A DNA stretch of 64,000 bases from Primulina eburnea (GCF_022965805.1 NC_133101.1:19067054-19131053); one strand, 5' to 3'; shown: positions 33,403 to 46,100, counted from the stretch's first letter. Translations and numbers: made by a program. The notes: generated from the letters alone by a model not told the origin.

Positions 33403-34513
33403 CAGTCAATAGTGTCGTGTCTGGGTTTGCCTCCTGAGCATGCATGGCGAACACTCTACCCTGGGTCGGCTGCCTCCACTGTGGGCAGTCCTTCAACATA
33501 TGATCACTGGCTCCGCATTTAAAGAACTTGCACGATCCCCGTAAACACTGTCCCGGATGCTGGCGGTTGCACTTCGGGCATACTGGGTACTCACCGGGTC
33601 TCTGAGGAGCCTTCTATTGAGGAATATGACCCTTGTCTTTCGGCGGTCCCTGAAATGACCTCTTTCACTGCTGAACCTGGAAGAGCCTCTTAAACTGGGG
33701 TGCTGCTGTTGTTGCTGCTGAGGTGCCTGATAGGGCCTCTTGTCCTGTCTATCACTCTCGATATCCCTTTGGTCCTGCTCTGCCGCCAAGGATCCAGATA
33801 CTGCAACGGCATAAGTATTCGGACCAGCAACCCTCTCATCACGGCGCAAGATCGGCCGTAACCCATCAATAAAATGCCTCAGCTTCTCTCGGGCATCATT
33901 AGCTATCAGGGGCACAAAGTGACACCCCCTCTCGAACTTCCTCAAAAACTCTGCTACGCTACTGTCTCCCTGTCGCAGCGTCATGAACTCCCTGGTCAGG
34001 CGGGAGCGTACTTCCTCAGTGAAGTACTTGGAGTAGAAGACCTCCTTAAAACCATCCCAAGTCAGTGTACTTGGAGTAGAAGACTTCCTTAAAACCATCC
34101 CAAGTCAGTGTTTGCAAATTAACCAACACAGATGCACTTTCCCACCACAGCCTGGAGTCTCCAGTCAACAAAAAGGTGGCGCATCTCACTCTGTCTGCAT
34201 CCTGCAGCTCTATGAAATCAAATATTACCTTGATGGATTTAATCCATCCCTACGTTATCATCGGGTCAGTAGTCCCTGAAAACTCCTTTGGGTCCATCCT
34301 CCTGAACCACTCATACACTGCCTCTGATCTAGGCCTTGCCCCTATATCTACTGCAGTCTGGTTCCCCGCAAATTGGGCGAAGAACTGAGTCATCCCTGCA
34401 AACATCTGAGCTTGCATATCTGGGGGTGGACGAGTAGGAGTGACCCTCTCCCCATCCTGAGCTTCTATGTTCTCTTCATCCGCTCATCGTGCAACCATAC
34501 GTCTAGGAGGCAT
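33403..34513 (-). pseudogene. gag: Tekay copy D gag, broken and intronless at its 3' end
   Basis: The minus strand starts MPPRR at 34513. A CGA-to-TGA stop lies near 34485. Capsid-like motifs follow (E-F-S-G-T-T-D-P, R-L-W-W-E-S, F-M-T-L-R-Q-G, G-C-H-F-V-P), then a Q-rich linker and knuckles; the second knuckle has Phe for its first Cys (F-F-K-C-G-A-S-D-H). A 43-bp tandem duplication (34025-34110) and a further frameshift near 33660 break it. The end D-T-T-L-L-T-G runs straight into protease with no intervening block, which makes this the natural control for the introns in copies A-C. Confidence 0.9.
34025..34110. repeat. 43-bp direct tandem duplication in copy D gag
   Basis: Two units (34025-34067 and 34068-34110) start TACTTGGAGTAGAAGAC and differ at one base (c/t). 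Because 43 is not a multiple of three, the duplication shifts the gag frame. Confidence 0.95.
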
Positions 34514-34747
34514 ATTGTTCCAACATTTACCCAACACGTAAACCCAACATGCATGAACATAGTATCATGACATAAGATGCACGTAATTTGAACTTAAAAC
34601 ATGGACATGTTGAAATCATGACTTAATGCTTACTACATGAAATAATTCAAAACCTTAAAAACTTAAAGACTTGAGGTGTGTCTTCGTGAGCTTCTCGCAA
34701 CTAGCAGTAGGCATAACCCTTTACAAGAACACCGCTTTGATACCAAC
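34514..34747 (-). mobile_element. Copy D leader with primer site
   Basis: The primer site at 34734-34745 reads TGGTATCAAAGC on the minus strand, one base from canonical. The short leader keeps the conserved 'gtaaagggttatgcc' block and runs to the gag ATG. Confidence 0.85.
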
Positions 34748-37371
34748 TGTAACGTACCGTACTTTTAAAATACTTTAAAATTTACGGAAAAATAAAAATT
34801 TTCTTAATTAAATAGAAACCTTCAAATTGCAATTATAATAAACTGATCATTCAAAATATTTGTAACGAAAAGATCACTAATAAAGTTTGCTAAAAACACT
34901 TGTTTAAATATCATAAACAATAACGTGAAATCAGAGTATTTGAAACATTGCATAATTTCTTAAAAACATAGGCGGTCCTTGGGTTTAGCCCCCTGCTCAG
35001 TCCAAGTCGGCTCATTGGTCCCCACCCCTCATCTCCTCAAAGTCATCCTCACCTGCATCGATCAAGTCTAGTGAGTCTAAAGACTCAACATGTATAAACC
35101 GGAAATAACAAGTAATACGTAATAAAACCACATGCATCTTTAAAATAGAGCGTACATTCTTGAAACTTGAACATGCTTACAAAATCTTAAACATACATAC
35201 ATAACATAGACGTGCCATCAACGTAAAACTTTTCTTAAACATGCCTACATCATACATACCTGAACATGCATAAACTTCATCATTTTGCGTAGATATATGT
35301 TTCAAAGCAAGTGACCCATACATAAATGTGCCTGATCAGACTAAACCACAGTACTAGACGGGCATGGAAAGTCCACTACTACATACATGAGATCCCCGGT
35401 CATGCTTTACCGGGTGGATTGGTCCCTGGTCATGCTTACCGCTTTCCAATCCTGATCTAAACTCGGTCGTGCTTTACAGGGGTGGAGAGGTCCTCGGACA
35501 CGTTCACCGACTTCAAAACCCGTTCATATTTGGTCACAAGACATTTAGCATATCTCAAAAACTAAAAATATTTTCTTTTGCACGTCGAACATACTTACTT
35601 GGCGTTGAAGGATTCGTTGGATCTCACTTGGGGCCACTGTTGCACATACTAACATGAGTTCGAATACCTGTCTTGCATAACTTAGACGTATAGTCATGCT
35701 CACACCCTAAAATGACAAATTTCCTTATGAAGTTTCTAAATCTTTCGGGACTTGACCTCGTTTAATCATCGTACTAAATCATGACATCAAACCCCAAAAC
35801 AATCCCTAAATTTTTTTTTTAAATTTTTTTAATTAAAGGGGTACACGGACCTCGTGTAATGGTCCGAGTAGGGGTCCGGGTACATGCTGGAATTTTGCAT
35901 TTTGAAGGAAAAATGGCACGGACCCCGTGTAAGAGTCTGACAAAGGGTCCGTGTAGGCTCTGAAAACGCGAACTAACGGGAATCGCTACACCTTATGGCT
36001 TAATCCTTCCAACTTAATCATACGGACCGCGAACCAACGCCTCGAAACCAATCCTAGGATTCTATGACACTTATTAAAACTCAAATAAACGCCCCAAAAC
36101 AACTACGCATAACAAACAACACAACCCAATCCGTGAACACGACATTTGACACCAAAACGCATCCTACGACTTCTAATGCAAAAGAGTGCCTATCGATGCA
36201 AAACAACACACCAAAAACCATCCCAACATCATACTCAAGATACTTAAACGTAGCAGCGAACACCCATCGATCTCCAACGAAGCCTGCAACAATAAAACTT
36301 CAAGAACACAACAAGAACGCATTTTTCAGAAAAATGCAGTTTGAGCAGTCCCACGAAAATGATCATAACTCACTCATTTCTTATCAAATTATTTCGAATT
36401 TACTGTCAAATCGAAGGTATCAAAAATTTTTACGTTTTATATATTGAACGTTTTTCCATAAGATCGACCAAAAATTCGCAATGATTAAAATGATAGTAAA
36501 AAACGAGTTTTAGATCCAAAAACGTTTCAAAAATCGATCAAACAAATTTCTGCTCAAACTTTGTACATCATACATGGATTTTTATGCATAGGAAACATCA
36601 CACACATAATATGAAGAGATCGACGCATGAATAATAGAATAAGCATGCCTTTTGATATTTAAAGTTACCGAAACGACGACACCGAAGCAGGAAAGATGCG
36701 AGGGTTGATCCAAGACGAACCGTGGCTCGATTTTCTTGCAGAAAAGTGGCGAGAATCGCTGAAATCTTTGAAGGGAGGGGGAGGCTGCTGAGTTTTCTTA
36801 GAACCCTAAGTTTTATTTAGCTCTCAAAAATCTGAAATGAGATGGAATGAAATGTGTGTTTGTGTTAACGTGTAGGTGTGTGTAGAAGTGTGTGTGCGTG
36901 AGTTTTTGATAACTAAGGGATAAATTGTTCTTAATTAATAATTAGCAAACAATTAAAAATTCTAACCCACTTTTAACTTAATAAAATCCCTTAAATTAAA
37001 AAAATGAAATGCATACTTGCTAAATTTAAAAGTTTTAAAATTCTAAAATCACTAAATAATTAAATTAGGCTTTAAAATGCTAAAAACCAAATAAATCTTT
37101 TAAAATGCCCCAATCCTAACTTAAAATAAATTACCACATTTTAAAATCGTCAAAAAACGTCGCCGGTCTCTTTTCCTCGATCCCACATCGAATAATAGCT
37201 TGAAACTTGAAACTCAAGAAAATATTTTAACGTGCATCACATAAATATAAATAATTTAAAATAATGTAATTTCATAAAACATGCATCGCTAAAATCATTT
37301 TAACATTAAATAAATGATTTAACAATTAAATAAATACATGGATTTTACGTGTACTGATTTTGGGTTCTACA
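34748..37371 (-). mobile_element. 5' LTR of Tekay copy D
   Basis: The 2624-bp LTR starts TGTAACGTACCG and ends GGGTTCTACA on the plus strand. The palindrome is at 35073-35086, followed on the minus strand by GCAG|GTGAGG. It abuts the resumed Athila frame at 37372. The left flank of the element was deleted, so no target duplication can be paired. Confidence 0.92.
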
Positions 37372-37512
37372 GAATCAGTTCAACCATATGGAGCCATTGA
37401 GCTAAAGTGCAAAGACGGAAGAATGTTTAAAGTAAATGGACAACGAATCAAACATTATTTTGGGACTAAAGTACGGCATGTTGACAACATTCCTTTGGGC
37501 GGATCAACTTGA
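37372..37512 (+). pseudogene. int: Athila-type integrase C-terminal end
   Basis: This continues 24213-25264 after the inserted block. It reads E-S-V-Q-P-Y-G-A-I-E-L, then F-K-V-N-G-Q-R-I-K-H-Y and ends with a stop at 37510-37512. The left part ends G-P-F-I, so a residue or two is missing at the junction. The stop is followed by 'gttaaaccaagcgcttattgggaggtaaccc', split here in two words of known Athila downstream sequence. Confidence 0.85.
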
Positions 37513-37740
37513 TTTAGATTGGTGGCAGTCGGGCTGACGACGTTAAACCAAGCGCTTATTGGGAGGTAACCCAAATTTTTGTTTCTTGATTGCATTTCAT
37601 TTTCGGTTTTGCTTTTATTCTTGTATCCTTATTTTGGTTGTGTATTTTTGGTTTAGTGTGTTCTTGTATCACCCCAAATCTTATGACTCCCAATTGTGTA
37701 TTTTAGGACTAAAAATAAGAGGAGAAAACAATTTCAAAGA
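37513..37740 (+). mobile_element. Athila-type region downstream of pol
   Basis: This non-coding region follows the integrase stop, with the aagcgctt-containing block near 37549-37558 known after pol in Athila-like elements, then T-rich DNA. An env-like ORF is not visible. Confidence 0.6.
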
Positions 37741-38235
37741 GTGCACCCGCGCTGGAAATCTACCGCACCCGCGGTAGTTGAAGACAGAAAATTAAAAATT
37801 TCCGGTAGACATACCGCACCTACGGTGCAAACATTACCGCACCCGTGCTGGGTTGACAGAAGGTGGATCGCACCCGCGGTAGGATTTTCATCTCACCCGC
37901 GGTGTCTGTTGACTGAAAATTAAAAATTTCCAGTAGGCGAAGCGCACCCGCGGTCTATTTTTTAGTGCACCCCCGAACATTTTCCAGAACCATTACCGCA
38001 CCCGCGGTAGAATCGTCACGGCACCCGCGGTAGCTGAATGCCGATAATTCATGAATTTCCATTAGAATCACTGCCCTCTCAGTCTATTTTGTACCGCGCC
38101 CGCGCTAATTCTCCAGAGAGTGCACCGCTCCCACGGTACCTTATTGAGCGCGCCCGCGGTCGACAAATTCTAAGCCATAAAAATTTCCAGAGACTACACC
38201 GCACCCGCGGTATAATCTGGACGACACCCACAGTC
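37741..38235. repeat. Array of ACCGCACCCGCGGT motifs
   Basis: About fifteen copies of a GC-rich motif (best form ACCGCACCCGCGGT) occur in 495 bp at irregular spacing of about 20-55 bp, for example near 37766, 37868, 37941, 37996, 38019, 38145 and 38199. Each is an imperfect palindrome (ACCGC...GCGGT). Three related motifs lie in the Athila-type LTR at 23998-24070, just before its TATA box, so they probably belong to the U3 or 3' region of this family. Confidence 0.85.
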
Positions 38236-38810
38236 GATGATTTTAAATACTGAAAGGGGCAGAAATTGAGCATTACCAAAGAACACTTCTCCCCACCTTC
38301 TCATTCACTTCAAAATCCTTTCTCACAAAACACATTCCACACTCAAATTTTCTATCCAAGCACACATTTCCCACTCCATACATACATACCTTCACTCATT
38401 TCATCCAATATCCATCTTCATTCCACAAAATCAACACCAATACTACCTAGGGTTTGAAAAGGGGCTCAAAAATTTTACACCAAGGATTGATTGGAGCTTC
38501 GATTTTGTTCTTCCAAGAAACATTTCAGCACTCAAGGTGAGCAAATCCATACTACATTTGCTTTGAAATTCAAAATTATTGGGGTGTTGGCTATGGAAGA
38601 AAAGTGAGATTAATATTGAATTTTAGGGGAATACATTTTTGACATTGTTGATTGGATTGATGTGTATATTGTTGAGGTGTAATTATTGTGATTAATAAGT
38701 TTGGGGGACCCGGGAGTGAAATAATCATCAAGTTTATTGAATTGGATTGAAAGGGAAGTTGGTGCTTTGAAAGTGTTTTACAAAATGACTCCAAAAAAAA
38801 ACAATCAAAC
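38236..38810 (+). other. Athila-associated leader-like region, no gene seen
   Basis: A TATA-like TTTTAAATAC at 38240-38249 is followed by a pyrimidine-rich stretch (38285-38430) and a good splice-donor-like CAAG|GTGAGC at 38535. This could be LTR R/U5 plus leader of an Athila-type element in plus orientation, but I cannot place its ends. No coding frame is supported. Confidence 0.4.
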
Positions 38811-38896
38811 GCTTATATTTACACCGCAAAAATAAGCGCTGGAAAACATACCGCGTGATAAATGTTTTCCAGCGCTGGGGCGGTGTAAATATAAGC
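38811..38896. repeat. 86-bp two-tier hairpin
   Basis: Outer arms 38811-38827 (GCTTATATTTACACCGC) and 38880-38896 are perfect reverse complements. Inner arms 38835-38849 (AGCGCTGGAAAACAT) and 38862-38876 are also perfect. The loop is 12 bp. It sits at the inner end of the inverted Athila-type terminus and its outer arm ends in ACCGC, the same word as in the neighbouring array. Confidence 0.9.
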
Positions 38897-39090
38897 ACGG
38901 GTGCGCTGTAGCTTCTGTATTTTTGCATCTTTTGTACTTTCCAATTGAAAATTTTAATACTCCAAACTCTCATCCTAAGCTTCCAAACTACAACAACGAA
39001 AACAACAACAAATCGCATAAAACCTTCCTAAGAATCACAAAATTCCAAGTTAAGTACAAGCAATAAAAGTGCAATAAATTGCACATATCA
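38897..39090 (-). mobile_element. Athila-type LTR terminus, minus orientation
   Basis: The minus strand starts TGATATGTGCAATTTATTGC at 39090 and aligns for about 190 bp with the start of the LTR at 23816. It adjoins a polypurine tract on its outer side (39091-39105), so it is the start of a 3' LTR of a minus-strand element, opposite in orientation to the Athila integrase at 24213-37512. Confidence 0.75.
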
Positions 39091-39105
39091 AACTCCCCCA
39101 AACTT
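39091..39105 (-). other. Athila-type polypurine tract
   Basis: The minus strand reads AAGTTTGGGGGAGTT directly before the LTR start, a configuration I recognise from Athila elements. Confidence 0.75.
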
Positions 39106-40519
39106 AGGATTTTGCTATTTCCGAGCAAAACAAAACAACACAAACAAAAAAGTCATGAATATATTTTTAAAAGAACTTGCCCTCAAGATAATTTAACTAA
39201 CTCTTCATGCATTCATTATTCAATATATGACAAGTCAAATCAATCCAACAAATTTTTCTTCCGGATATAATCATGCAATCGGTTAAACTTCTAATCTCTT
39301 CAAGTAATATTTCAAAACATTCTCAATCGATTTCAATTTTTACAAACACAAATCAAGAGGTCTTTTTCGGTAAAAATTGGGTTCAAAGCAATATTCATTC
39401 AAGAAAGGAGTACCCGATAAATATTTGATGCAATGTGGTGTGTGTAAAGTTGATCAAGATTTGTACTCAATGTAAGTGTTTATCGATTGTCTATAGGCTT
39501 GATCTTCCCAATCCTTCTCCACTAGTATATTGGACAACTATGACTTGGTCAATAGGATTAATTGCAATGCTTGTAATGTTAGGCCTTGGCTCATGGTTAC
39601 AAATGAAGATTAGGAATTCAATTAAGGGAGTAAGTTGAATTTTTATCTCTTTTGCATACTCAACTTTTTCTTTTATCTCCATTTTTTTTATTTATTTCAT
39701 CTTTTTTTCTCCCCTTTTTCTCCAACTTCTTCAATCAAACATCATTCATTTTTCTTTTTTTTTGTAGGAGAATTTAAAATTTCTTTGAATTCTTACTCCC
39801 TTGAGAAGGTAGGAAATGAATGTATAAGATATTCAAAGGGGTGGTAAATGTGGGATATTTGAAAGGATATCGAATGGAGATCTTTTACACATATTCACGT
39901 GTGCCATTCGAATTCATATAAGCTACAAAGAGGTGAAAAAAATTATTTTTATTTGGTGGCTCGAAAGGCTCAACCGATCCAAAAATCACCTAAATCATAG
40001 TTTGTCCGTATTTCGCATCAAGTGTTGTTTGGATAGTTCTAGACAAAATCTCAATTCATCAACACAAAGTAGAATCTAATCATCGTGAAAAATGGTGTCT
40101 CAATGCATCAACCAAATACATATATATTCAAAAGAAAAGTTCTTGGATTCCAAGAAATTTCAAGAACATAATTCTTTTCTCATATAGGCTCAAGAGGGCT
40201 TTCAAATAAATATTTAAAACAATATAAATAGGCTAAAATAAAATCAAAGATTTCCTCAGTCATATATGTGTTTGCAAAAATTTATTTCAATGTCAAATGA
40301 AAATCACAGAGTTGTTTAGAAATTATAAGTCTCAAACTTACCAAATCTCATGAGTGTTCTTTAAATTTTTCAAATTGATTGATTAACATGAATGAAATGC
40401 ATGATCTTTCTTCTAAACATACAAATTTTGTTCATCATTGACCTTTTCAAAAAATTTCATGAAAATGATACTACAAACTCACAAGTAAACATACTCACAA
40501 GCAAATAAAACACTCAAAT
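39106..40519 (-). mobile_element. Athila-type 3' internal region, non-coding
   Basis: This AT-rich sequence lies upstream (on the minus strand) of the Athila polypurine tract. No recognisable frame. It is taken as the 3' untranslated region of the minus-strand Athila-type element. The last five bases (40515-40519, caaat) are the presumed left target duplication of copy B, whose right partner lies outside the window. Confidence 0.5.
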
Positions 40520-43081
40520 TGAAATGTCTACTCATTTGAAAAATGCGGAATCTTTTTTTAAAAGCTCGCATTTACAAAATAACATTTAAAAATAATCGTA
40601 CTTTCTTGATAAATAAAATAGCGCAGTTTAAAATAACCAAAATTATCCAAGATCAAACGTAAACGTAAACGAGTAAAAATCGTAATATTATCAACGTATA
40701 AAATTGTTTAACTCCTCTAAAAAACTCATAAATCAAATGCGGAAAAACATGCGGTCCTCGGGTCATGTCACTGCACCAGGGCTGCCTACTCAGAGTTCAG
40801 CATCTCCAGTCTCCTTAGCATCAAGCTCACCTGTATCACACACGCATAATGAGTCTAAAGACTCAACACACCTGTACCAGGAATAACAAGTACATAAACA
40901 TGGCACATAGCAGTGAAAAATATCATACTCAACATATCTTTCATGAAATTAAAAGCATAACATAAACGTGTCATGTAAAATCATATCGTGTCAAAGCACG
41001 TCATCTCATGTCATCATATACGTATACATTTTCTTTTTAATTGAATTCAGTTCATTAGTTGTGACTTTCGTATCAGCTCTATCGATGGATCCATCTACAT
41101 GTAACCACAGTACGGGCGGCGGGGACATCAACGATAGCATTACCCATCCACTGAGCCTTGGCTTCAGCTCATCATATCTCATGTCATCGTATACATATAC
41201 ATCGTTAGTCACAACCAATTTTCATCCTTCAAAAATATCATCATATTCACCACTTAATAAAAACATGCATATACGTAGCGTTTTCCTTAAAACCAAGCAC
41301 ACACCGTATTTATCATAATTTCGTAAAAATCATAAACGTTATGTGCAAACATTTAAAACATGATAAAATGTGCTCAGGGCGCTGCCAGTAACAAATCTCA
41401 CCCCGGGTGCAAAATGACCATTTTGACCCTAGAAAATCAAAAATTACCGTTTTATCCCTGGACCTCTAAAATTGACCCGAAGCTCACCAAACTCATTAAA
41501 ATAACCCAAAACATATTTAGAAGCATTCCTAGACGAAAACTCGAGCCCATTTCATAACTTAACCGATTCATTTTAAAACTTTGACTGGGGTCCCGTTTTA
41601 ACCCGAATTGACTCGAAACTCAACCAAAATTTTCCCAACTTTTTATCACACCTTAAAAACACTATAAGGCTCCTAAAACTTTAACATCAGGCCCAAAACC
41701 CCTCAGCTGATATACCAGAAAATGGCATAAATCTCGGTTTGCACCCTATTACACTCATCTTCCCAAAACTCATGCCCCTAGCATACCCCGACGGTAACAG
41801 CCATTAACGAGCCTACCTTAGACCTAGAACAGCCCTTACTGGACCTACATGAGCCACGGTCACAACCCCATGCAGCCTCCACGAGCCACGATCGCTAAAA
41901 CTTTAACACTACACCACCCGAACCCCACTCTTCAAGGCGTGCAGCCGGCCCTTCGGTGGTCCCAACGGCAGTTGGTCTTTCCAAGGCCGTGACTCATACC
42001 CACCAGGGTCTGGTCCAAGCCTTGGTCCAGCCCTCGCACCACCCATTCCACCCCAAACCAGAACCAGAGTCCCAACCAAGAAAAAACCCAGAACAACCTC
42101 TCGATCTCTCCTCCTACAGCAACGCCAAACATTTATCACCACAAGAATCCATCGTGTTACAACTATCAGCCTCTAAACAGCCCTAAGCCGCAGCCCATTG
42201 CACCTCACTTCAAAAAAAAACCTAAGCAACAATTATGGAATGAAAGAACATAAACAAAGAAAAAAATGCTCTGGTACAAGGCTGGATCGAAACTTTTAGA
42301 GCAAGAACACATTAAACAGCTTATAAAACGTGTATGATGCATAAAGAATAATACAATGCGTGCCTTTGATGATTCATACGCAAGAACGATGAAGAACGGA
42401 CGTCGGGAGAGCGTCGGGGAATTTTCTTTGCAAGAATGAGTGAAAACCGAGGCATCTTGAGGTTGCTGATGAAGGAAACCGAGAGAATTGTCTGAAAAAG
42501 GAGGGGTTTCAGCTGAATAGCTTTTAGGTTTAGGTTAAAAGGGTGTTTATAATTATTTAAATAGATAACAATAACCTAATGGGCCCTAAATTGTTAATTA
42601 AAGGTTTAAAAAAGATTTTAAGCCCAACAAGCTTAAAAGTAGGCTCATTAAATTCAAACACACTTCCGAAAAATATTTCGTGTTGGAAAGTTTTTTTGAA
42701 AATAATAGTCGAACCCTCAAAAAGTCCCTCGATTCGATAAAATTTGCATACCGGATAAAAATAAAATCCTACGAGTAAAAATACCCAATAAATCCCATTT
42801 TTGAAAAATACACTTAAAAACACCTTAAATTAATTGATAAAAATTAATCATGTAATAAAAAAATAATTTTCCTGAAAATTCTCCAGTCTCTTTTCCCCGA
42901 TCGAGCATGAAATGCACATAGAAACCCTAATGCATGAACTTCTAAAATTTCAGGAAATAAATCCTATCAAGCATGAATTATGCATAAAATGCACAAAAAT
43001 AATTAAACACATAATTTTAAATAAAAAAAATTCTAGATTGCATGCATTCAGGTTACGTGAATTAAATTACTGGACCTTACA
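40520..43081 (-). mobile_element. 3' LTR of Tekay copy B
   Basis: The 2562-bp LTR starts TGAAATGTCT and ends GGACCTTACA on the plus strand and is homologous to copy A's 5' LTR. The palindrome is at 40851-40864, followed on the minus strand by ACAG|GTGAGC. GC-richer ORFs around 41909-42186 overlap on both strands and are not supported. Confidence 0.88.
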
Positions 43082-43095
43082 ACTCTCCCCCCTTA
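43082..43095 (-). other. Polypurine tract of copy B
   Basis: The minus strand reads TTAAGGGGGGAGAG beside the LTR, as in copies C and D and in N1. Confidence 0.85.
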
Positions 43096-43117
43096 AATAA
43101 AATTTCATCCTTGAAAT

Positions 43118-46100
43118 TTAGAATATACCGAATAACTTCGGGTAGCGACTCCTCATCTCGGTCTCGGTCTCCCAAATAGCCTCCTCCTCGGAATGATTCA
43201 GCCACTTGACCTTGACCATCTGGATCACCTTATTCCGGAGCCTCTTCTCATGCCTATCCAGAATCTGATTGGGTTTCTCTTCGAATGATAGATGCGGTGT
43301 CAGCTGCAGTGGCTCATAGTTATGCACATGCGAAGGATTTGACATGTACTTACGCAGCATATAGACGTGGAACATATTATGAACTCCCGTCAGATTCGAT
43401 GGTAAAGCGACTCTGTAAGCGAGTGTCCCAACTCTCTCTAGGATCTCAAATGGTCCGATGAATCTAGGGCTGAGCTTGCACTTCTTCCCGAACCTCATCA
43501 CACCCTTCATTAGTGCGACCTTCACGAACACATGATCCCCTACTGCGAACTCAAGATCTCACCGTCTCTGATCTGCATAACTCTCTTGACGGCTCTGTGC
43601 AGTCCTCATTCTTTCCCGAATCCTGGCCACTAACTCTGCTGTCTGTCTGACAATATCCGAACCCAACTTTGCTCGCTCTCCCACCTCATCCCAATAAACT
43701 GGCGACCTACACTTTCTCCCATAAAGTGCCTCGTACGGAGCCATACCTATCGATGCTTGATAACTGTTGTTGTATTTGAACTCCACAAGAGGTAACATCG
43801 GCTCCCAACTGCCCTGGAAGTCGATCATGCAAGCTCGGAGTAGGTCCTCTAGAATCTGAATCACCTTCTCTGAGTGACCGTCGGTCTGAGGATGGAAGGA
43901 AGAGCTGAACAATAATTTAGTACCTAGCGCATGGCGGAGACTCTTCCAGAATGCAGACGTGAATCTCAGATCCTTGTCTAGCACGATGGACATTGGATTC
44001 CCATGAAATCTGACTATCTCTCTGATATACAGCTCTGCGTACTGAGTCATGGTGAATGTCTTCCTGATCGGTAAGAAATGAGCTGATTTAGTGAGCCGAT
44101 CAACAATCACCCAGATGACATTAAGTCCTCCAGTAGTCCTTGGAAGCCCTGTCACGAAGTTCATAGTAATGTTCTCCCATTTCCACTCGAGAATAGGGAG
44201 TGGTCTCAGCTTTTCTGCAGGTCTCTGATGCTCTGCCTTGATCTGCTGACAAGTCAAACACTCGGAGACAAATCGCATAATATCCCTCTTCATGCCCGAC
44301 CACAAATATAGAGTCTGTAGATCCTTATACATCTTCGTATTCCCTGGATGGATGAAGTACGGGGTGCTTTGGCCTTCTCTCAGGATATCTGCTCGAAGGG
44401 AGTCACTGTCATGAACCCATAGGCGGTCCCTCTATCTGACTATGCCGTCCATAACTATATACAGTCTTTGGCCCTTAGCCTCATCCCTCTTTCTCTACTT
44501 CTGTAACAGCTCCTAAGAATTCTGCCCTGTCCGGATTCTGTCTCTCAGAGTCAGCTGTACTATCAGATTAGCAAGATTCAGGGCCTCACCCCTGGCAAAA
44601 ACGGCAAGCTCAAATCTTTGAATCTCGGCCTATAGCGGCCTCTGCACAGACATATGGGCAATCACTGCGTGCTTCTTGCTCAGAGCGTCCGCAACCACAT
44701 TAGCCTTACGCGGATGGTAGTTAACGTCACAATAATAATCCTTCACCAGCTCCAGCCACCTCCTCTGACGCATATTAAGCTCTTTCTGTGTGAAGAAGTA
44801 CTTCAGACTCTTATGATATGTAAAAATATTGCACTTCTCCCCATACAGATAGTGTCTCCAGATCTTCAGGGTAAATACCACTGTTGCTAGCTCGAGGTCA
44901 TGAGTCGGGTAATTCTTCTCATGAACCTTCAGCTGTCTAGATGCGTATGCTATCACTCTGTCCAGCTGCATCAGAACTGTGCCCAACCCAAGCTTAGATG
45001 CATCTGTATAGACCACAAACTCTCCTTGCCCTGATGGTATAGCTATCACTGGTGCAGTGGTCAGTGCTAGTTTCAGTCTGTCAAAGCTCTCCTGACACTC
45101 ATGTCCCCTAGATAAACTTGGCATTCTTCTTCGTGAAGTCGATCATAGGCACCGCAATCGAAGAAAAGCCCTGGATAAACTTCCTGTAATAGCATGGCAA
45201 TCCCAAGAAACTACAGATCTCTGTCGCGCTCTTCAGAACTGGCCAATATCTGATTGCCTCTACTTTGCTGGGGCACACCTCTATGCCATCCTGAGATACA
45301 ATGCGGCCCAAGAATGCCACCCTGTCAAGACAGAACTCACACTTGCTGAACTTGACATACAGTCGTATATCTTGTAGAGTCTGTAAAATTATGCTCAGAT
45401 GCTGACTGTGCTCCTCCCTGCTCTTCGAATCGATCAGAATATCGTCAATGAAGACTATGACGAACTGATCTAAATATGGCTGAAACACGTGATTCATGAG
45501 ATCAATGAAGATCGCTGGCGCGTTCGTCAGACCGAAGGGCATCTCCAAGAACTCATAGTGCCCGTACCGCGTCCAAAAGGCAGTCTTATGCACATCTGAC
45601 TCCCTCACTTTCAGCTGATGATATCCGGATCGAAGGTCTATATTGGAGAACACTGAGGCGCCCTGAAGCTGATCAAATAATTCCTCGATCCTTGGTAGCG
45701 GATACTTATTCTTAAGTGTGACTCTGTTCAGCTCTCTGTAATCAATGCACAGTCTCATGCTGCCATCCTTCTTCTTGATAAATAGCACTGGTGCGCTCCA
45801 AGGAGAAAAACTAGGGCGAATGAAACCCTTATCGAGCAGATCCTAAATCTAATCCTTAAGCTCCTTCATCTCTGCATGTACTAATCGATAGAGCGCCATA
45901 TATATCGGCATCGTGCCTGGCATAAGCTCAATAGAGAAGTCCACCTCTCTGTCTGGTGGAATTCCTGAAACATCGTCAGGGAACACACTGAAGAACTCAC
46001 TGACTACATCCACATCCTCCAGCCTCTGACTGAAGGCTGCCAGGCATTCTTAGCATCCACATCCTCTGACTGACTTGTTCTATCACTGACACGATGCTAA

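Noticed and set aside
38535..38540. CAAG|GTGAGC as the donor of a host gene's first intron
   Set aside because: No upstream coding exon or downstream acceptor with a coding frame; surrounding DNA is Athila-associated.
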